64,000 nucleotides of DNA from Rikenellaceae bacterium. GTDB taxonomy: Bacteria; Bacteroidota; Bacteroidia; Bacteroidales; Rikenellaceae. Below, piece after piece: positions 41,747 to 50,798 of the stretch. Both the position numbers and the translations under genes were made by a program. The DNA lies in assembly GCA_015059735.1 (NCBI GenBank), contig SUZX01000004.1:128240-192239 (forward strand), given 5' to 3'. The stretch's first letter is position 1, and each line of letters starts with the position of its first letter. The notes below the pieces were generated by a model. The model was not told where the DNA came from. It searched no databases and worked only from the letters and a program-made list of their open reading frames with translations.

Positions 41747-41775
41747 CAAAGTTAAGATTTTTTTTCGTACCTTTG
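41747..41775. promoter_or_regulatory. Back-to-back promoters, hemolysin III / RSH
   Basis: Minus-strand TAACTTTG (41747-41754) and plus-strand TACCTTTG (41768-41775) are only 13 bp apart, so the -33 region of each promoter overlaps the other. The two genes may compete for polymerase. Confidence 0.6.
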
Positions 41776-41803
41776 TCCATTAAGTATTTCGGTTAGGTTA
41801 ATA

Positions 41804-44005
41804 ATGGACTTTTCACGCTATGAAAAGCTCCGTACGCAAGTGCGGAATTCATTTTCGGAGGTGACCCAACAGCTTGTTGACGAAGCATTGGTATATGCCG
41901 ATGAAAAACTAGCAGGACTGACCCGCTACGATGGTCGGCCTCTGTTGGATCATGCTGTGGCTGTCGCATCTATTGTCATCAACGAGATCGGATTGGGTCG
42001 CAACTCTGCGGTATCGTCGATTCTTCACGATGTGATCCGATTGGGCCACAAGCAACTTCTGGCCGAGGAGTTTTTGGCATTAACCGCTGACATACGCGCC
42101 CGTTTCGGCGAACAGGTGGTAGGTATTACCGTCGGGTTGTCTAACATTTCGGAACTGAAACTCAAAGTTTCGAAAGAGCAGGCCGACAATTTCCGCGACC
42201 TGATTGTCAGCTACTCCGAAGATCCGCGTGTAATTCTCATCAAGTTGGCCGACCGACTCGAAGTGATGCGCTCGTTAGAGATGTTTCCCCGCGAAAAATG
42301 GCGCAAGAAGAGTTGGGAGTCGATGAATCTCTATGCTCAAATTGCACACAAGTTGGGTCTTTACAACATCAAGAGCGAGTTGGAAGATGTCGCCCTCAAA
42401 TACCTCGAACCGAAAGACTACGAACATATCGCAACCAAGTTGGAGGAGAGTGCCGAAGAGCGCAAGGCGTTCATTGCCCGCTTCCTCGTACCCATCGAAG
42501 AGCGACTGACCCAACTCGGCATCAAATACCACATCAAGAGCCGCACCAAGTCGATCTTCTCAATCTGGACCAAGATGCGCAAGCAACATGTCCCGTTCGA
42601 GGGTGTTTACGATATTTTTGCCATCCGTATCATTATCGACTGCCCGCCCGAACAGGAAAAACCGCTCTGTTGGACAGCCTATTCCGTAGTTTCGGATTTC
42701 TATACCCCCAATCCCAACCGCATGCGCGACTGGATCTCGATTCCGAAATCCAACGGATACGAATCGCTTCACACTACGGTTTCAGCCGCAGGGCGTTGGG
42801 TCGAGGTACAAATTCGCACAGAGCGCATGGACGCTGTTGCCGAACGCGGTATTGCGGCGCATTGGCGTTATAAAGGGGTCGGACAGGGAGCCAAGACCAA
42901 CGAGATGTGGTTGGGACAACTGCGCGAGTTGATCGAAAATACCCCCCACTCACTGGCGCAACGTTTCGATGCCAAGCCCGCATCGGGTGAGATTTTCGTA
43001 TTTACGCCCAACGGTGACCTACGCAAACTGCCTGAGGGAGCGACTTTGCTCGATTTTGCCTTCGACATCCACACCTCGCTGGGATGCTCCTGCGTAGGCG
43101 GCAAGGTGAACAACCGTGCCGTGCCGATCCGCGAGACATTGCACAACGGCGACATCGTAGAGATCCAAACACAAAAGAACCAGACGCCGAAGGCTGATTG
43201 GCTCTCAGTAGTGGTAACCTCGAAAGCCCGCAACAAGATTAAATCGTTCCTGCGTGAAGAGCAGGCCAAGCACAACCGCATGGGGCGTGAAGAGTTGGAG
43301 CGCAAGATCAAAAATTGGAAACTCCCCATCGCCATTGACGAAGCGGTAGGCTATTTGGTCAAATACTTCAAGTTGCGTCATGGTGCCGAGGTTTACGGTT
43401 TGATTGCCACGCAGAAAATCGATTTGGGCAGCATAAAAGAGATCTTACTACGCTACTTGTCGGGAGAAGAGGATGAAGCTCGCCGTGCCGCTGCTGCCGA
43501 AGCCGAGGCCGAACGCCAAAAGAGCCGCTCAGCAAAAGAGACTCACACCTCACAAGATGCGTTGGTTATCGACGACGATATTTCGAAGATCAAATACAAA
43601 TTGGCCAAATGTTGCAATCCGATCAAGGGTGACGAGGTCTTCGGATTCATCACCATCAACGCCGGTATCACAATTCACCGCACCGACTGCCCGAATGCAC
43701 GTCGAATGCGCGAAAATTACCCCTATCGGGTAATCGATGCACGTTGGCGCGAATCGGCCGATGGGGCTTTTCGGGTAACGATCCGCATCGTGGCCGCCGA
43801 CATCACGGGAATCACCAACCACATTACCGAGGTGGTCAGCCACGATTTGAAACTCAACATCCGCTCGTTGGCATTCGAGAACTCGTCGGGAGGCACCATT
43901 ACCGGTATCATTGCCGTCGAGGTTCCCTCGGCAGCAGTGGTTGACACGCTCATACACTCCATTACCCGAATCAAAGGAATACAACGAGTATATCGTATCA
44001 ATTGA
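41804..44005 (+). CDS. RelA/SpoT-homolog (p)ppGpp synthetase, hydrolase site degenerate
   Basis: 733-residue long RSH with HD, synthetase, TGS (IFVFTPNGDLRKLPEGATLLDFAFD), zinc/RIS (CCNPIKGDEVFGFITI) and ACT domains in order. In the HD domain His50, His75 and Asp76 remain, but the essential Glu-Asp pair of HDxxED is Arg79-Leu80, so (p)ppGpp hydrolysis is probably lost. The synthetase keeps SIPKSNGYESLHTTV, and its charge motif NRMRDW is basic, like bifunctional Rel (RxKD) rather than RelA (ExDD). A second RSH with an intact hydrolase should exist elsewhere in the genome. Confidence 0.92.
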   Translation: MDFSRYEKLRTQVRNSFSEVTQQLVDEALVYADEKLAGLTRYDGRPLLDHAVAVASIVINEIGLGRNSAVSSILHDVIRLGHKQLLAEEFLALTADIRARFGEQVVGITVGLSNISELKLKVSKEQADNFRDLIVSYSEDPRVILIKLADRLEVMRSLEMFPREKWRKKSWESMNLYAQIAHKLGLYNIKSELEDVALKYLEPKDYEHIATKLEESAEERKAFIARFLVPIEERLTQLGIKYHIKSRTKSIFSIWTKMRKQHVPFEGVYDIFAIRIIIDCPPEQEKPLCWTAYSVVSDFYTPNPNRMRDWISIPKSNGYESLHTTVSAAGRWVEVQIRTERMDAVAERGIAAHWRYKGVGQGAKTNEMWLGQLRELIENTPHSLAQRFDAKPASGEIFVFTPNGDLRKLPEGATLLDFAFDIHTSLGCSCVGGKVNNRAVPIRETLHNGDIVEIQTQKNQTPKADWLSVVVTSKARNKIKSFLREEQAKHNRMGREELERKIKNWKLPIAIDEAVGYLVKYFKLRHGAEVYGLIATQKIDLGSIKEILLRYLSGEEDEARRAAAAEAEAERQKSRSAKETHTSQDALVIDDDISKIKYKLAKCCNPIKGDEVFGFITINAGITIHRTDCPNARRMRENYPYRVIDARWRESADGAFRVTIRIVAADITGITNHITEVVSHDLKLNIRSLAFENSSGGTITGIIAVEVPSAAVVDTLIHSITRIKGIQRVYRIN

Positions 44006-44046
44006 TAACTTTTTATTAATTAACCATTTCCCCAATTAAAAAGTAA

Positions 44047-44664
44047 ATGAATAACAACTCTATCAGCGTCGTTTTTGCCGACTCGTCGCACGCACATTTC
44101 GCTCCGCGAATCTGTGACTTGATTTACGAATCGGCCTTGCAGCGAGGGACGGGAATCGCCAAGCGTTCCCACGAGTACATCGCCGCAAAAATAACCGGCG
44201 GCAAAGCTGTCGTGGCGCTGGACGGTGATCGCATCATCGGTTTCAGCTACATCGAGTGTTGGGGGCACGGCGACTTCGTCGCGACCTCCGGATTGATCGT
44301 GGATCCCGAGTACCGACATATGGGACTCGCAGAGCAGATCAAACGACGAACTTTCGAGCTGGCCCGACGACGATTCCCGTATGCCAAGTTATTCAGTATT
44401 ACTACATCGTTGCCGGTCATGAAGCTCAACTCCCGTTTGGGTTATAAACCGGTAACATTCTCCGAGTTGACCGAAGACGAGGAGTTTTGGAAGGGCTGTC
44501 AAGGTTGCTGCAATTACGATATCCTCCAACGCAACGACCGTCGGATGTGCCTTTGTACGGGCATGTTATATGATCCGGCTAAGGAGCAACAGCAACAATC
44601 GCGCTGGGCTCCCTACTGGATGTATTTGAAAAACTGTTTCAAAAAAATATTCCACTTGAAATAA
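44047..44664 (+). CDS. GNAT acyltransferase, candidate first enzyme of arginine synthesis
   Basis: 205 residues with a GNAT core: SYIECWGHGDFVATSGLIVDPEYRHMGL holds motif A, where the acyl-CoA pyrophosphate loop is RHMGLAEQIKRR. It lies 19 bp before argG, and the operon otherwise lacks the first step, acylation of glutamate, and has no argJ or classical argA. I therefore infer it makes N-acetyl- or N-succinylglutamate. The C-terminal part has three clustered Cys residues (CQGCCNYD). Substrate not demonstrated. Confidence 0.7.
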   Translation: MNNNSISVVFADSSHAHFAPRICDLIYESALQRGTGIAKRSHEYIAAKITGGKAVVALDGDRIIGFSYIECWGHGDFVATSGLIVDPEYRHMGLAEQIKRRTFELARRRFPYAKLFSITTSLPVMKLNSRLGYKPVTFSELTEDEEFWKGCQGCCNYDILQRNDRRMCLCTGMLYDPAKEQQQQSRWAPYWMYLKNCFKKIFHLK

Positions 44665-44683
44665 TCAAAAACAGATAACAACT

Positions 44684-45886
44684 ATGGAAAAGAAAAAAGT
44701 CGTTCTGGCATTCAGCGGCGGTCTGGATACCTCGTTTTGTGTAAAATACCTCACCGAAGAGAAGGGTTACGATGTTTATACAGCCATTGCCAATACGGGC
44801 GGTTTCTCGAAAGAGGAGTTGAAGAACATCGAAAAGCGCGCAATGGATTTAGGTGCGGTAAAACATGCCACACTCAATATCGAGCAAGAGTATTACGAGA
44901 AGAGCATCCGCTATATGGTCTTCGGCGACATTCTGCGCAACGGCACCTACCCCATTTCGGTAAGTTCGGAGCGTATCTTCCAAGCCATCGCCATCATCGA
45001 ATATGCCAAAGAGATCGGTGCCGATGCGGTGGTACACGGCTCGACAGGTGCCGGTAACGACCAAATCCGTTTCGATTTGACATTCCAGATTCTCGCCCCC
45101 GAAATCGAAATCATCACCCCGACCCGCGACATGATCCTGACCCGCGAATATGAGATCAACTACCTGAAAGAGCATGGCTACGAGGCCGATTTCAAGAAAA
45201 TGGAGTACTCGATCAACAAAGGTTTGTGGGGCACATCGATCGGTGGCAAAGAGACTTTGAACTCGGAGCAGACACTGCCCGAGGAGGCTTATCCGAGCCA
45301 AATCACGGCCGAGGGCGAAGAGCGATTGACCATCTCGTTCGAAGAAGGCGAGATCTCGGCTGTCAACGGCACACCTTACGCCGATAAAGTCGAGGCTATT
45401 CGCGCTGTGGAGGCCATCGGCTCGAAATTCGGCATCGGTCGTGATATGCACATCGGCGACACGATCATCGGCATCAAAGGCCGTGTAGGTTTCGAGGCCG
45501 CAGGCCCGATCTTGATCATCGCAGCACACAAGATGCTCGAAAAACATACGATGACCAAATGGCAGCTCTATTGGAAAGAGCAGGTAGCCACTTGGTATGG
45601 CATGTTCCTCCACGAGGCACAATACCTCGAACCCGTCATGCGCGACATCGAGGCGATGCTCATCACCTCGCAACGCAATGTTACGGGTACTGTGGAGTTG
45701 ATTCTCCGTCCGCGTAACTATACGCTCGTCGGCGTATCGTCGGATTTCGACCTGATGAAGACCGATTTCGGAGAGTATGGCGAGGTAAACAAAGCGTGGA
45801 CTTCCGACGATGTCAAAGGATTCACCAAGATCCTCGGCAACCAGATCAAAATCTACCACAACGTACAGAACCGCAATAAGAAATGA
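44684..45886 (+). CDS. argG: Argininosuccinate synthase
   Basis: 400 residues. Joins citrulline and aspartate with ATP. The N-type PP-loop LAFSGGLDTSF and the motif HGSTGAGNDQIRFDL are intact. Its stop overlaps the argC start (ATGA), the first of a chain of overlaps through argH. Confidence 0.97.
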   Translation: MEKKKVVLAFSGGLDTSFCVKYLTEEKGYDVYTAIANTGGFSKEELKNIEKRAMDLGAVKHATLNIEQEYYEKSIRYMVFGDILRNGTYPISVSSERIFQAIAIIEYAKEIGADAVVHGSTGAGNDQIRFDLTFQILAPEIEIITPTRDMILTREYEINYLKEHGYEADFKKMEYSINKGLWGTSIGGKETLNSEQTLPEEAYPSQITAEGEERLTISFEEGEISAVNGTPYADKVEAIRAVEAIGSKFGIGRDMHIGDTIIGIKGRVGFEAAGPILIIAAHKMLEKHTMTKWQLYWKEQVATWYGMFLHEAQYLEPVMRDIEAMLITSQRNVTGTVELILRPRNYTLVGVSSDFDLMKTDFGEYGEVNKAWTSDDVKGFTKILGNQIKIYHNVQNRNKK

Positions 45887-46845
45887 TTCGTGTAGGAATT
45901 ATCGGAGGTGCCGGATATACCGCCGGAGAGTTGTTGCGACTGCTGGTAAATCACCCGCAGGCCGAAATCGTGTTCGTGCATAGTACGTCGAATGCCGGCA
46001 ATCGGCTATCCGACGTTCATGGCGGTTTAGAGGGCGATACCGACCTGCGTTTCTGCGACGAGGCCGACCTCTCGGCTATTGACGTGTTGTTCCTCTGCTC
46101 GGCACACGGGCAGAGCCGCGTATGGCTCGACGAGCACGAAGTGCCAGCCGGAGTGAAGATCATCGATTTGGCACAGGACTTCCGCGACGAGTCGTGCGGT
46201 TTCGTTTACGGCCTTCCGGAGATGAATCGCGACCGTATCTGCGCAACAGATAAAATCGCCAACCCCGGGTGTTTTGCCACTGCAATCCAGTTGGCACTAC
46301 TTCCGCTGGCTGCGGCCGGACTGCTGAAAGAGGAGATACACGTTACAGCCATCACCGGTTCGACAGGTGCCGGTGTAAAACCCTCGACTACCACCCATTT
46401 CAGCTGGCGCGCATCAAACATCTCGGTTTACAAGGCGTTCACGCACCAACATCTGATTGAGATCGGTCGCAACCTGCGGCTGTTGGAGCCGTCGTTTGAT
46501 CGGGCTATCAATTTCGTGCCGTTGCGCGGCGATTTCACACGCGGTATTTTGGCCAGCGTCTATACCGACTGCGATCTTGATGAAACAGCTGCCCGCAAAC
46601 TCTATGAAGATTACTATGCTTCGGCCGCATTTACCCATGTGGCCGCCGGTAATATCGACCTCAAACAGGTGGTCAACACCAACAAAGCACTGCTCAGTGT
46701 CGCTATCCACGATGGGAAAATTCATGTGGTTTCGGCCATCGACAATCTGCTGAAAGGAGCGTCGGGACAAGCCGTACAAAACATGAACCTCATTTTCGGG
46801 TTGGACGAACACACCGGACTGCAACTGAAAGCAAGTGCTTTTTAA
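45883..46845 (+). CDS. argC: N-acyl-gamma-glutamyl-phosphate reductase
   Basis: 320 residues. NADPH-binding GIIGGAGYTAGELLRLL, catalytic Cys130 in NPGCFATA and GSTGAGVKPSTTTHFSWR are diagnostic. Reduces the acyl-glutamyl phosphate to the semialdehyde. Overlaps argG by 4 bp. Confidence 0.97.
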   Translation: MIRVGIIGGAGYTAGELLRLLVNHPQAEIVFVHSTSNAGNRLSDVHGGLEGDTDLRFCDEADLSAIDVLFLCSAHGQSRVWLDEHEVPAGVKIIDLAQDFRDESCGFVYGLPEMNRDRICATDKIANPGCFATAIQLALLPLAAAGLLKEEIHVTAITGSTGAGVKPSTTTHFSWRASNISVYKAFTHQHLIEIGRNLRLLEPSFDRAINFVPLRGDFTRGILASVYTDCDLDETAARKLYEDYYASAAFTHVAAGNIDLKQVVNTNKALLSVAIHDGKIHVVSAIDNLLKGASGQAVQNMNLIFGLDEHTGLQLKASAF

Positions 46846-46860
46846 CACCAACTAAAAACT

Positions 46861-47985
46861 ATGAAACTTTTCAACGTATATACGTTATATCCGATCGAGC
46901 CTGTTCGAGGAGTCGGCAACTTCGTTTACGATGCTGCCGGCACAGAGTACCTCGACCTCTACGGCGGTCATGCCGTGATCTCGATCGGTCACGCCCATCC
47001 GACCTACGTCAAAGCTGTTCAGGAGCAAGTTGCCCGCATGGGTTTCTACTCCAACTCGGTGGAAAACTCGCTCCAAATCGAGTTGGCCGAGCGGTTGGGG
47101 CGCGTATCGGGCTATGACGACTACTCGCTGTTTTTGGCCAATTCCGGAGCCGAGGCAAACGAAAATGCGATCAAGTTAGCCTCATTCCAAACAGGTCGTG
47201 CAAAGATTTTGGCCTTTGGTAAAGCTTTTCATGGCCGTACCTCGGGAGCAGTGGCCGCTACGGATAACCCCTCGATCTCAGCCCCATTTAACCGCACGCC
47301 CAATGTGGAGTTTGTTCCGCTGAACGATATTGCGGCCGTACGCGAGAAACTTGCAACCCGCGAATTTGCCGCCGTGATCATCGAAGGTATTCAAGGGGTG
47401 GCAGGCATCCACCTCCCGACAGACGACTTCCTGCGCCAACTGCGCGAGGTGACCACCGAAACCGGCACACAACTTATCCTCGACGAGATACAGTCGGGTT
47501 ATGGCCGCACAGGACGTTTCTTTGCGCACCAATACGCCGGAATCCGTCCCGATCTGATCACCATGGCCAAAGGTATGGGCAACGGTTTCCCGATCGGCGG
47601 TGTGCTGATTGCTCCCCACTTCGAAGCCCGTGCCGGACTGCTCGGAACAACATTCGGAGGCAACCATTTGGCTTGTGCCGCAGCCATTGCGGTATTGAAA
47701 GTCATCGAGGAGGAGCATCTTGTAGAGAATGCAGCCCGTGTCGGAGAGCAACTGATCGAGAAACTGAAAGCCATTCCCGCCCTGAAAGAGGTACGTGGTC
47801 GCGGTTTGATGATCGGCATCGAGATCGATGGCTCAGGATCGGAGTTCCGTCGCAAACTGCTCTTCGAGGAGCATGTATTCACCGGTGGAGCCGGAGCATC
47901 GACCGTTCGCCTGTTGCCGGCACTCTCATTAACCGAGGCTTTGGCCGACGAATTCCTCACCCGATTCAAAAAACTGCTACCATGA
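46861..47985 (+). CDS. argD: N-acylornithine aminotransferase
   Basis: 374 residues, class III PLP aminotransferase. The PLP lysine is Lys237 in MAKGMGNGFPIGG, with LILDEIQSGYGRTG upstream. Acts on acetyl- or succinyl-ornithine semialdehyde. Overlaps the next gene by 4 bp (ATGA). Confidence 0.96.
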   Translation: MKLFNVYTLYPIEPVRGVGNFVYDAAGTEYLDLYGGHAVISIGHAHPTYVKAVQEQVARMGFYSNSVENSLQIELAERLGRVSGYDDYSLFLANSGAEANENAIKLASFQTGRAKILAFGKAFHGRTSGAVAATDNPSISAPFNRTPNVEFVPLNDIAAVREKLATREFAAVIIEGIQGVAGIHLPTDDFLRQLREVTTETGTQLILDEIQSGYGRTGRFFAHQYAGIRPDLITMAKGMGNGFPIGGVLIAPHFEARAGLLGTTFGGNHLACAAAIAVLKVIEEEHLVENAARVGEQLIEKLKAIPALKEVRGRGLMIGIEIDGSGSEFRRKLLFEEHVFTGGAGASTVRLLPALSLTEALADEFLTRFKKLLP

Positions 47986-48935
47986 AAAAGTTTACCTGCG
48001 TAGAAGATATCGGCGATCTGAAATCAGCTGTCGCCGAAGCACTCGAAATCAAACGCGACCGATTCCGCTTTACCGAGTTGGGACGCAACAAGACATTGTT
48101 GATGCTCTTCTTCAATTCGAGTCTCCGTACCCGTCTTTCGACCCAGAAGGCCGCCATGAATCTCGGCATGAATGTCATGGTTCTCGATGTCAATCAAGGA
48201 GCTTGGAAACTCGAAACCGAGCGTGGTGTGGTGATGGATGGCGACAAAGCCGAACACCTGCTCGAAGCAATTCCGGTAATGGCATCGTACTGCGACATTA
48301 TCGGAGTGCGTTCGTTTGCCAAATTTAACAGCAAAGCCGAGGATTACGAGGAGCGAGTATTGGAGCAGTTCATCCGCTACTCGGGTCGTCCGGTTTTCTC
48401 GATGGAAGCCGCCACGCGCCACCCGTTGCAGAGTTTTGCCGACTTGATCACCATCGAGGAGCATAAAACCACAGCACGCCCGAAGGTCGTGATGACTTGG
48501 GCTCCGCATCCCAACGCACTGCCACAAGCCGTGCCCAACTCCTTTGCCGAATGGATGAATGCCGCAGACTACGACTTTGTGATCACCCATCCCGAGGGCT
48601 ACGAACTCGACCCGAAATTCGTGGGCAACGCTCGCGTGGAGTATGATCAGCGCAAAGCCTTCGAAGGTGCCGATTTCGTATATGCCAAGAATTGGGCCGC
48701 CTACACCGATCCGAACTACGGCAAAGTGTTGTCGCGCGACCGTTCGTGGACAGTGGATAGTGAAAAGATGGCTTTGACAAACAACGCCCACTTCATGCAC
48801 TGTCTGCCCGTACGTCGCAACATGATCGTAACGGACGAAGTGATCGAATCTCCGCGCTCGTTGGTGATCCCCGAGGCTGCCAACCGCGAGATCTCGGCAC
48901 AAGTGGTATTGAAACGTTTGCTCGAATCGCTCTAA
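47982..48935 (+). CDS. argF': N-acylornithine carbamoyltransferase, succinyl type likely
   Basis: 317 residues, closely matching the Bacteroides fragilis succinylornithine transcarbamylase. Carbamoyl-phosphate loop SSLRTRLS, MEAATRHPLQSFADL and HCLPVRR are intact. Position 90, where Glu gives acetylornithine specificity (Xanthomonas numbering 92) and Pro gives succinylornithine specificity, is Ala (in DGDKAEH). From recalled mutant work, replacing that Glu by Ala shifts specificity to succinylornithine, so that is the likely substrate. The ATG at 47982 is the true start; longer open frames into argD are spurious. The stop and argB start share one base (TAATG). Confidence 0.94.
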   Translation: MKKFTCVEDIGDLKSAVAEALEIKRDRFRFTELGRNKTLLMLFFNSSLRTRLSTQKAAMNLGMNVMVLDVNQGAWKLETERGVVMDGDKAEHLLEAIPVMASYCDIIGVRSFAKFNSKAEDYEERVLEQFIRYSGRPVFSMEAATRHPLQSFADLITIEEHKTTARPKVVMTWAPHPNALPQAVPNSFAEWMNAADYDFVITHPEGYELDPKFVGNARVEYDQRKAFEGADFVYAKNWAAYTDPNYGKVLSRDRSWTVDSEKMALTNNAHFMHCLPVRRNMIVTDEVIESPRSLVIPEAANREISAQVVLKRLLESL

Positions 48936-49711
48936 TGGAAAAGATCACAGTAGTAAAAATTGGTGGCAATGTCATCGATAACGAGGAGGCTCTGGCTCGC
49001 TTCGTCAAAGAGTTCGCCGCACTCTCCGGACCTAAAATGTTGATCCACGGAGGCGGTAAGTTAGCTACGCGATTGGCCGAACGATTGGAGTTAGAGGTGC
49101 AGATGGTCGATGGCCGTCGCATTACAGACAAAGGGACGTTGGATGTGGTAACGATGGTCTATGCCGGCTTGGTCAACAAGCAGATCGTAGCCGCATTGCA
49201 GGCCGCAGGGTGTAACGCATTGGGCATGTCGGGAGCCGATGGCAATGTCGTCACGGCTCGCCGCCGCGCACCGCAACCGATCGACTATGGTTTTGTGGGC
49301 GACATCGAACAGGTAGACAGCCATCTGCTGCAACACCTCTTGGAGGGCGGTATTACCCCCGTATTCTGTGCCATTATGCACAACGGTGAAGGGATGTTGC
49401 TCAACTGCAATGCTGACAGTGTGGCTTCGGCCATTGCCGAGGCTGCTGCACAAATCGCACCGACAGAGTTGGTATTCTGCTTCGAGAAGCGCGGAGTATT
49501 GAGTAATCCCAACGACGACACGTCGGTCATCCGCGAGATCACACCCGCCTCGTTTGCTGAACTGCGAGCCTCGGGTGTCGTAAATAAAGGGATGATCCCT
49601 AAAATAGAAAATGCTTTGAAAGCAGTGGGTCGTGGTGTCGAGAGCGTGGTGATCAAACACGCCGATGACCTGCTCGAAACAGCAGCCGGAACCTGTATCC
49701 ACAACGCCTAA
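48935..49711 (+). CDS. argB: N-acylglutamate kinase
   Basis: 258 residues, amino-acid-kinase fold. VVKIGGNVIDN, MLIHGGGKLATRLAERL and NCNADSVASAIAEAA are family motifs. No N-terminal extra helix, so the hexameric arginine-inhibited form is not expected. In this operon it should phosphorylate whichever acylglutamate the first enzyme makes. Confidence 0.95.
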   Translation: MEKITVVKIGGNVIDNEEALARFVKEFAALSGPKMLIHGGGKLATRLAERLELEVQMVDGRRITDKGTLDVVTMVYAGLVNKQIVAALQAAGCNALGMSGADGNVVTARRRAPQPIDYGFVGDIEQVDSHLLQHLLEGGITPVFCAIMHNGEGMLLNCNADSVASAIAEAAAQIAPTELVFCFEKRGVLSNPNDDTSVIREITPASFAELRASGVVNKGMIPKIENALKAVGRGVESVVIKHADDLLETAAGTCIHNA

Positions 49712-49718
49712 AATAGCC

Positions 49719-50798
49719 ATGAAAACCCGCACAGCAATCGCCATTGATCTGCTTCGACAGATGATCGCAACGCCCTCGGTTTCGCGCAACGAAACGGAGA
49801 CAGCAGACCTGCTGTACGCATTTTTAGAGCAACAAGGCGCAGCCCCTCAACGACTCTATAATAATGTATGGTGTCGCAGTGAAGAGTTCGATCCCGCGCG
49901 CCCGACGCTGCTGTTAAACTCCCACCACGATACAGTACGACCCGCCGCAGGCTATACCCGCGATCCGCACGAGCCGGCAATCGAAGGGGATCGGCTCTAC
50001 GGCTTGGGGAGTAACGACGCCGGAGCTTCGGCTGTCAGCCTGATCCAAACATTCTTGAAATTTCGCTGTGCCCCGCTGCCGTTCAATCTCTTGTTGGCCA
50101 TCACCGCCGAAGAGGAGTGCTCGGGTGAGCACGGTTTTCGAGCAACTCTGCCCGAACTCGGCAAGATCGATATGGGATTGGTCGGAGAGCCTACCAAGAT
50201 GCAGGCTGCCATCGGCGAACGGGGATTGGTCGTACTCGACTGCACGGCACATGGAAAGAGCGGTCATGCTGCCCGCAACGAAGGGGTTAATGCACTCTAC
50301 ATCGCTACCGATGACATCATGCAACTTCGCTCATTCCGCTTCGAGCGAACTTCGAAGCTCCTCGGGCCAATCGGAATTGCCGTCACACAAATCGAGGCAG
50401 GAACGCAGCACAACGTTGTTCCCGACACCTGCCGTTTCGTTGTCGATATTCGCACCACCGATGCTTACACCAACGAGGAGACCGTAGAACTACTACGGAC
50501 GGCTTTACAATCGGAATGTACTCCACGATCGACACGCATACGCGCCTCGGCACTCGACACCAACCATCCGATGGCACGGGCAGCAATTGCCGGCGGAAGC
50601 GAGTTGTTTGTATCGCCCACCACCTCGGATATGGCACTCATGCCCTTCCCGACGCTTAAAATGGGCCCGGGAGATTCTGCACGATCACATACAGCCGACG
50701 AATATATCCTCCTCTCAGAGATCGAGGAGGGTATTGCCGGCTACGAAAAATTCATCGAAAATTTAGTAAAAGAATATGGCTGGAAAACTCTGGGATAA
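49719..50798 (+). CDS. argE: M20-family N-acyl-citrulline/ornithine deacylase
   Basis: 359 residues. Zinc-site motifs SHHDTVRP (His70, Asp72), GSNDAGAS (Asp100) and AEEECSGEHG (Glu131/132) are intact. In the linear pathway implied by the transcarbamylase, it should release citrulline from acyl-citrulline rather than ornithine from acetylornithine. ATG 49719 follows the argB stop by 7 bp; its end overlaps argH by 23 bp. Confidence 0.9.
   Translation: MKTRTAIAIDLLRQMIATPSVSRNETETADLLYAFLEQQGAAPQRLYNNVWCRSEEFDPARPTLLLNSHHDTVRPAAGYTRDPHEPAIEGDRLYGLGSNDAGASAVSLIQTFLKFRCAPLPFNLLLAITAEEECSGEHGFRATLPELGKIDMGLVGEPTKMQAAIGERGLVVLDCTAHGKSGHAARNEGVNALYIATDDIMQLRSFRFERTSKLLGPIGIAVTQIEAGTQHNVVPDTCRFVVDIRTTDAYTNEETVELLRTALQSECTPRSTRIRASALDTNHPMARAAIAGGSELFVSPTTSDMALMPFPTLKMGPGDSARSHTADEYILLSEIEEGIAGYEKFIENLVKEYGWKTLG

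Noticed and set aside
41067..41780. Longer start for the hemolysin III-like protein
   Set aside because: The added residues would be encoded across the -7 promoter elements at 41747-41775 and are not part of the family.
47673..47981. N-terminal extension of the carbamoyltransferase into argD
   Set aside because: The true protein starts MKKFTCVED at 47982, matching the family start; the extension is an out-of-frame reading of argD.
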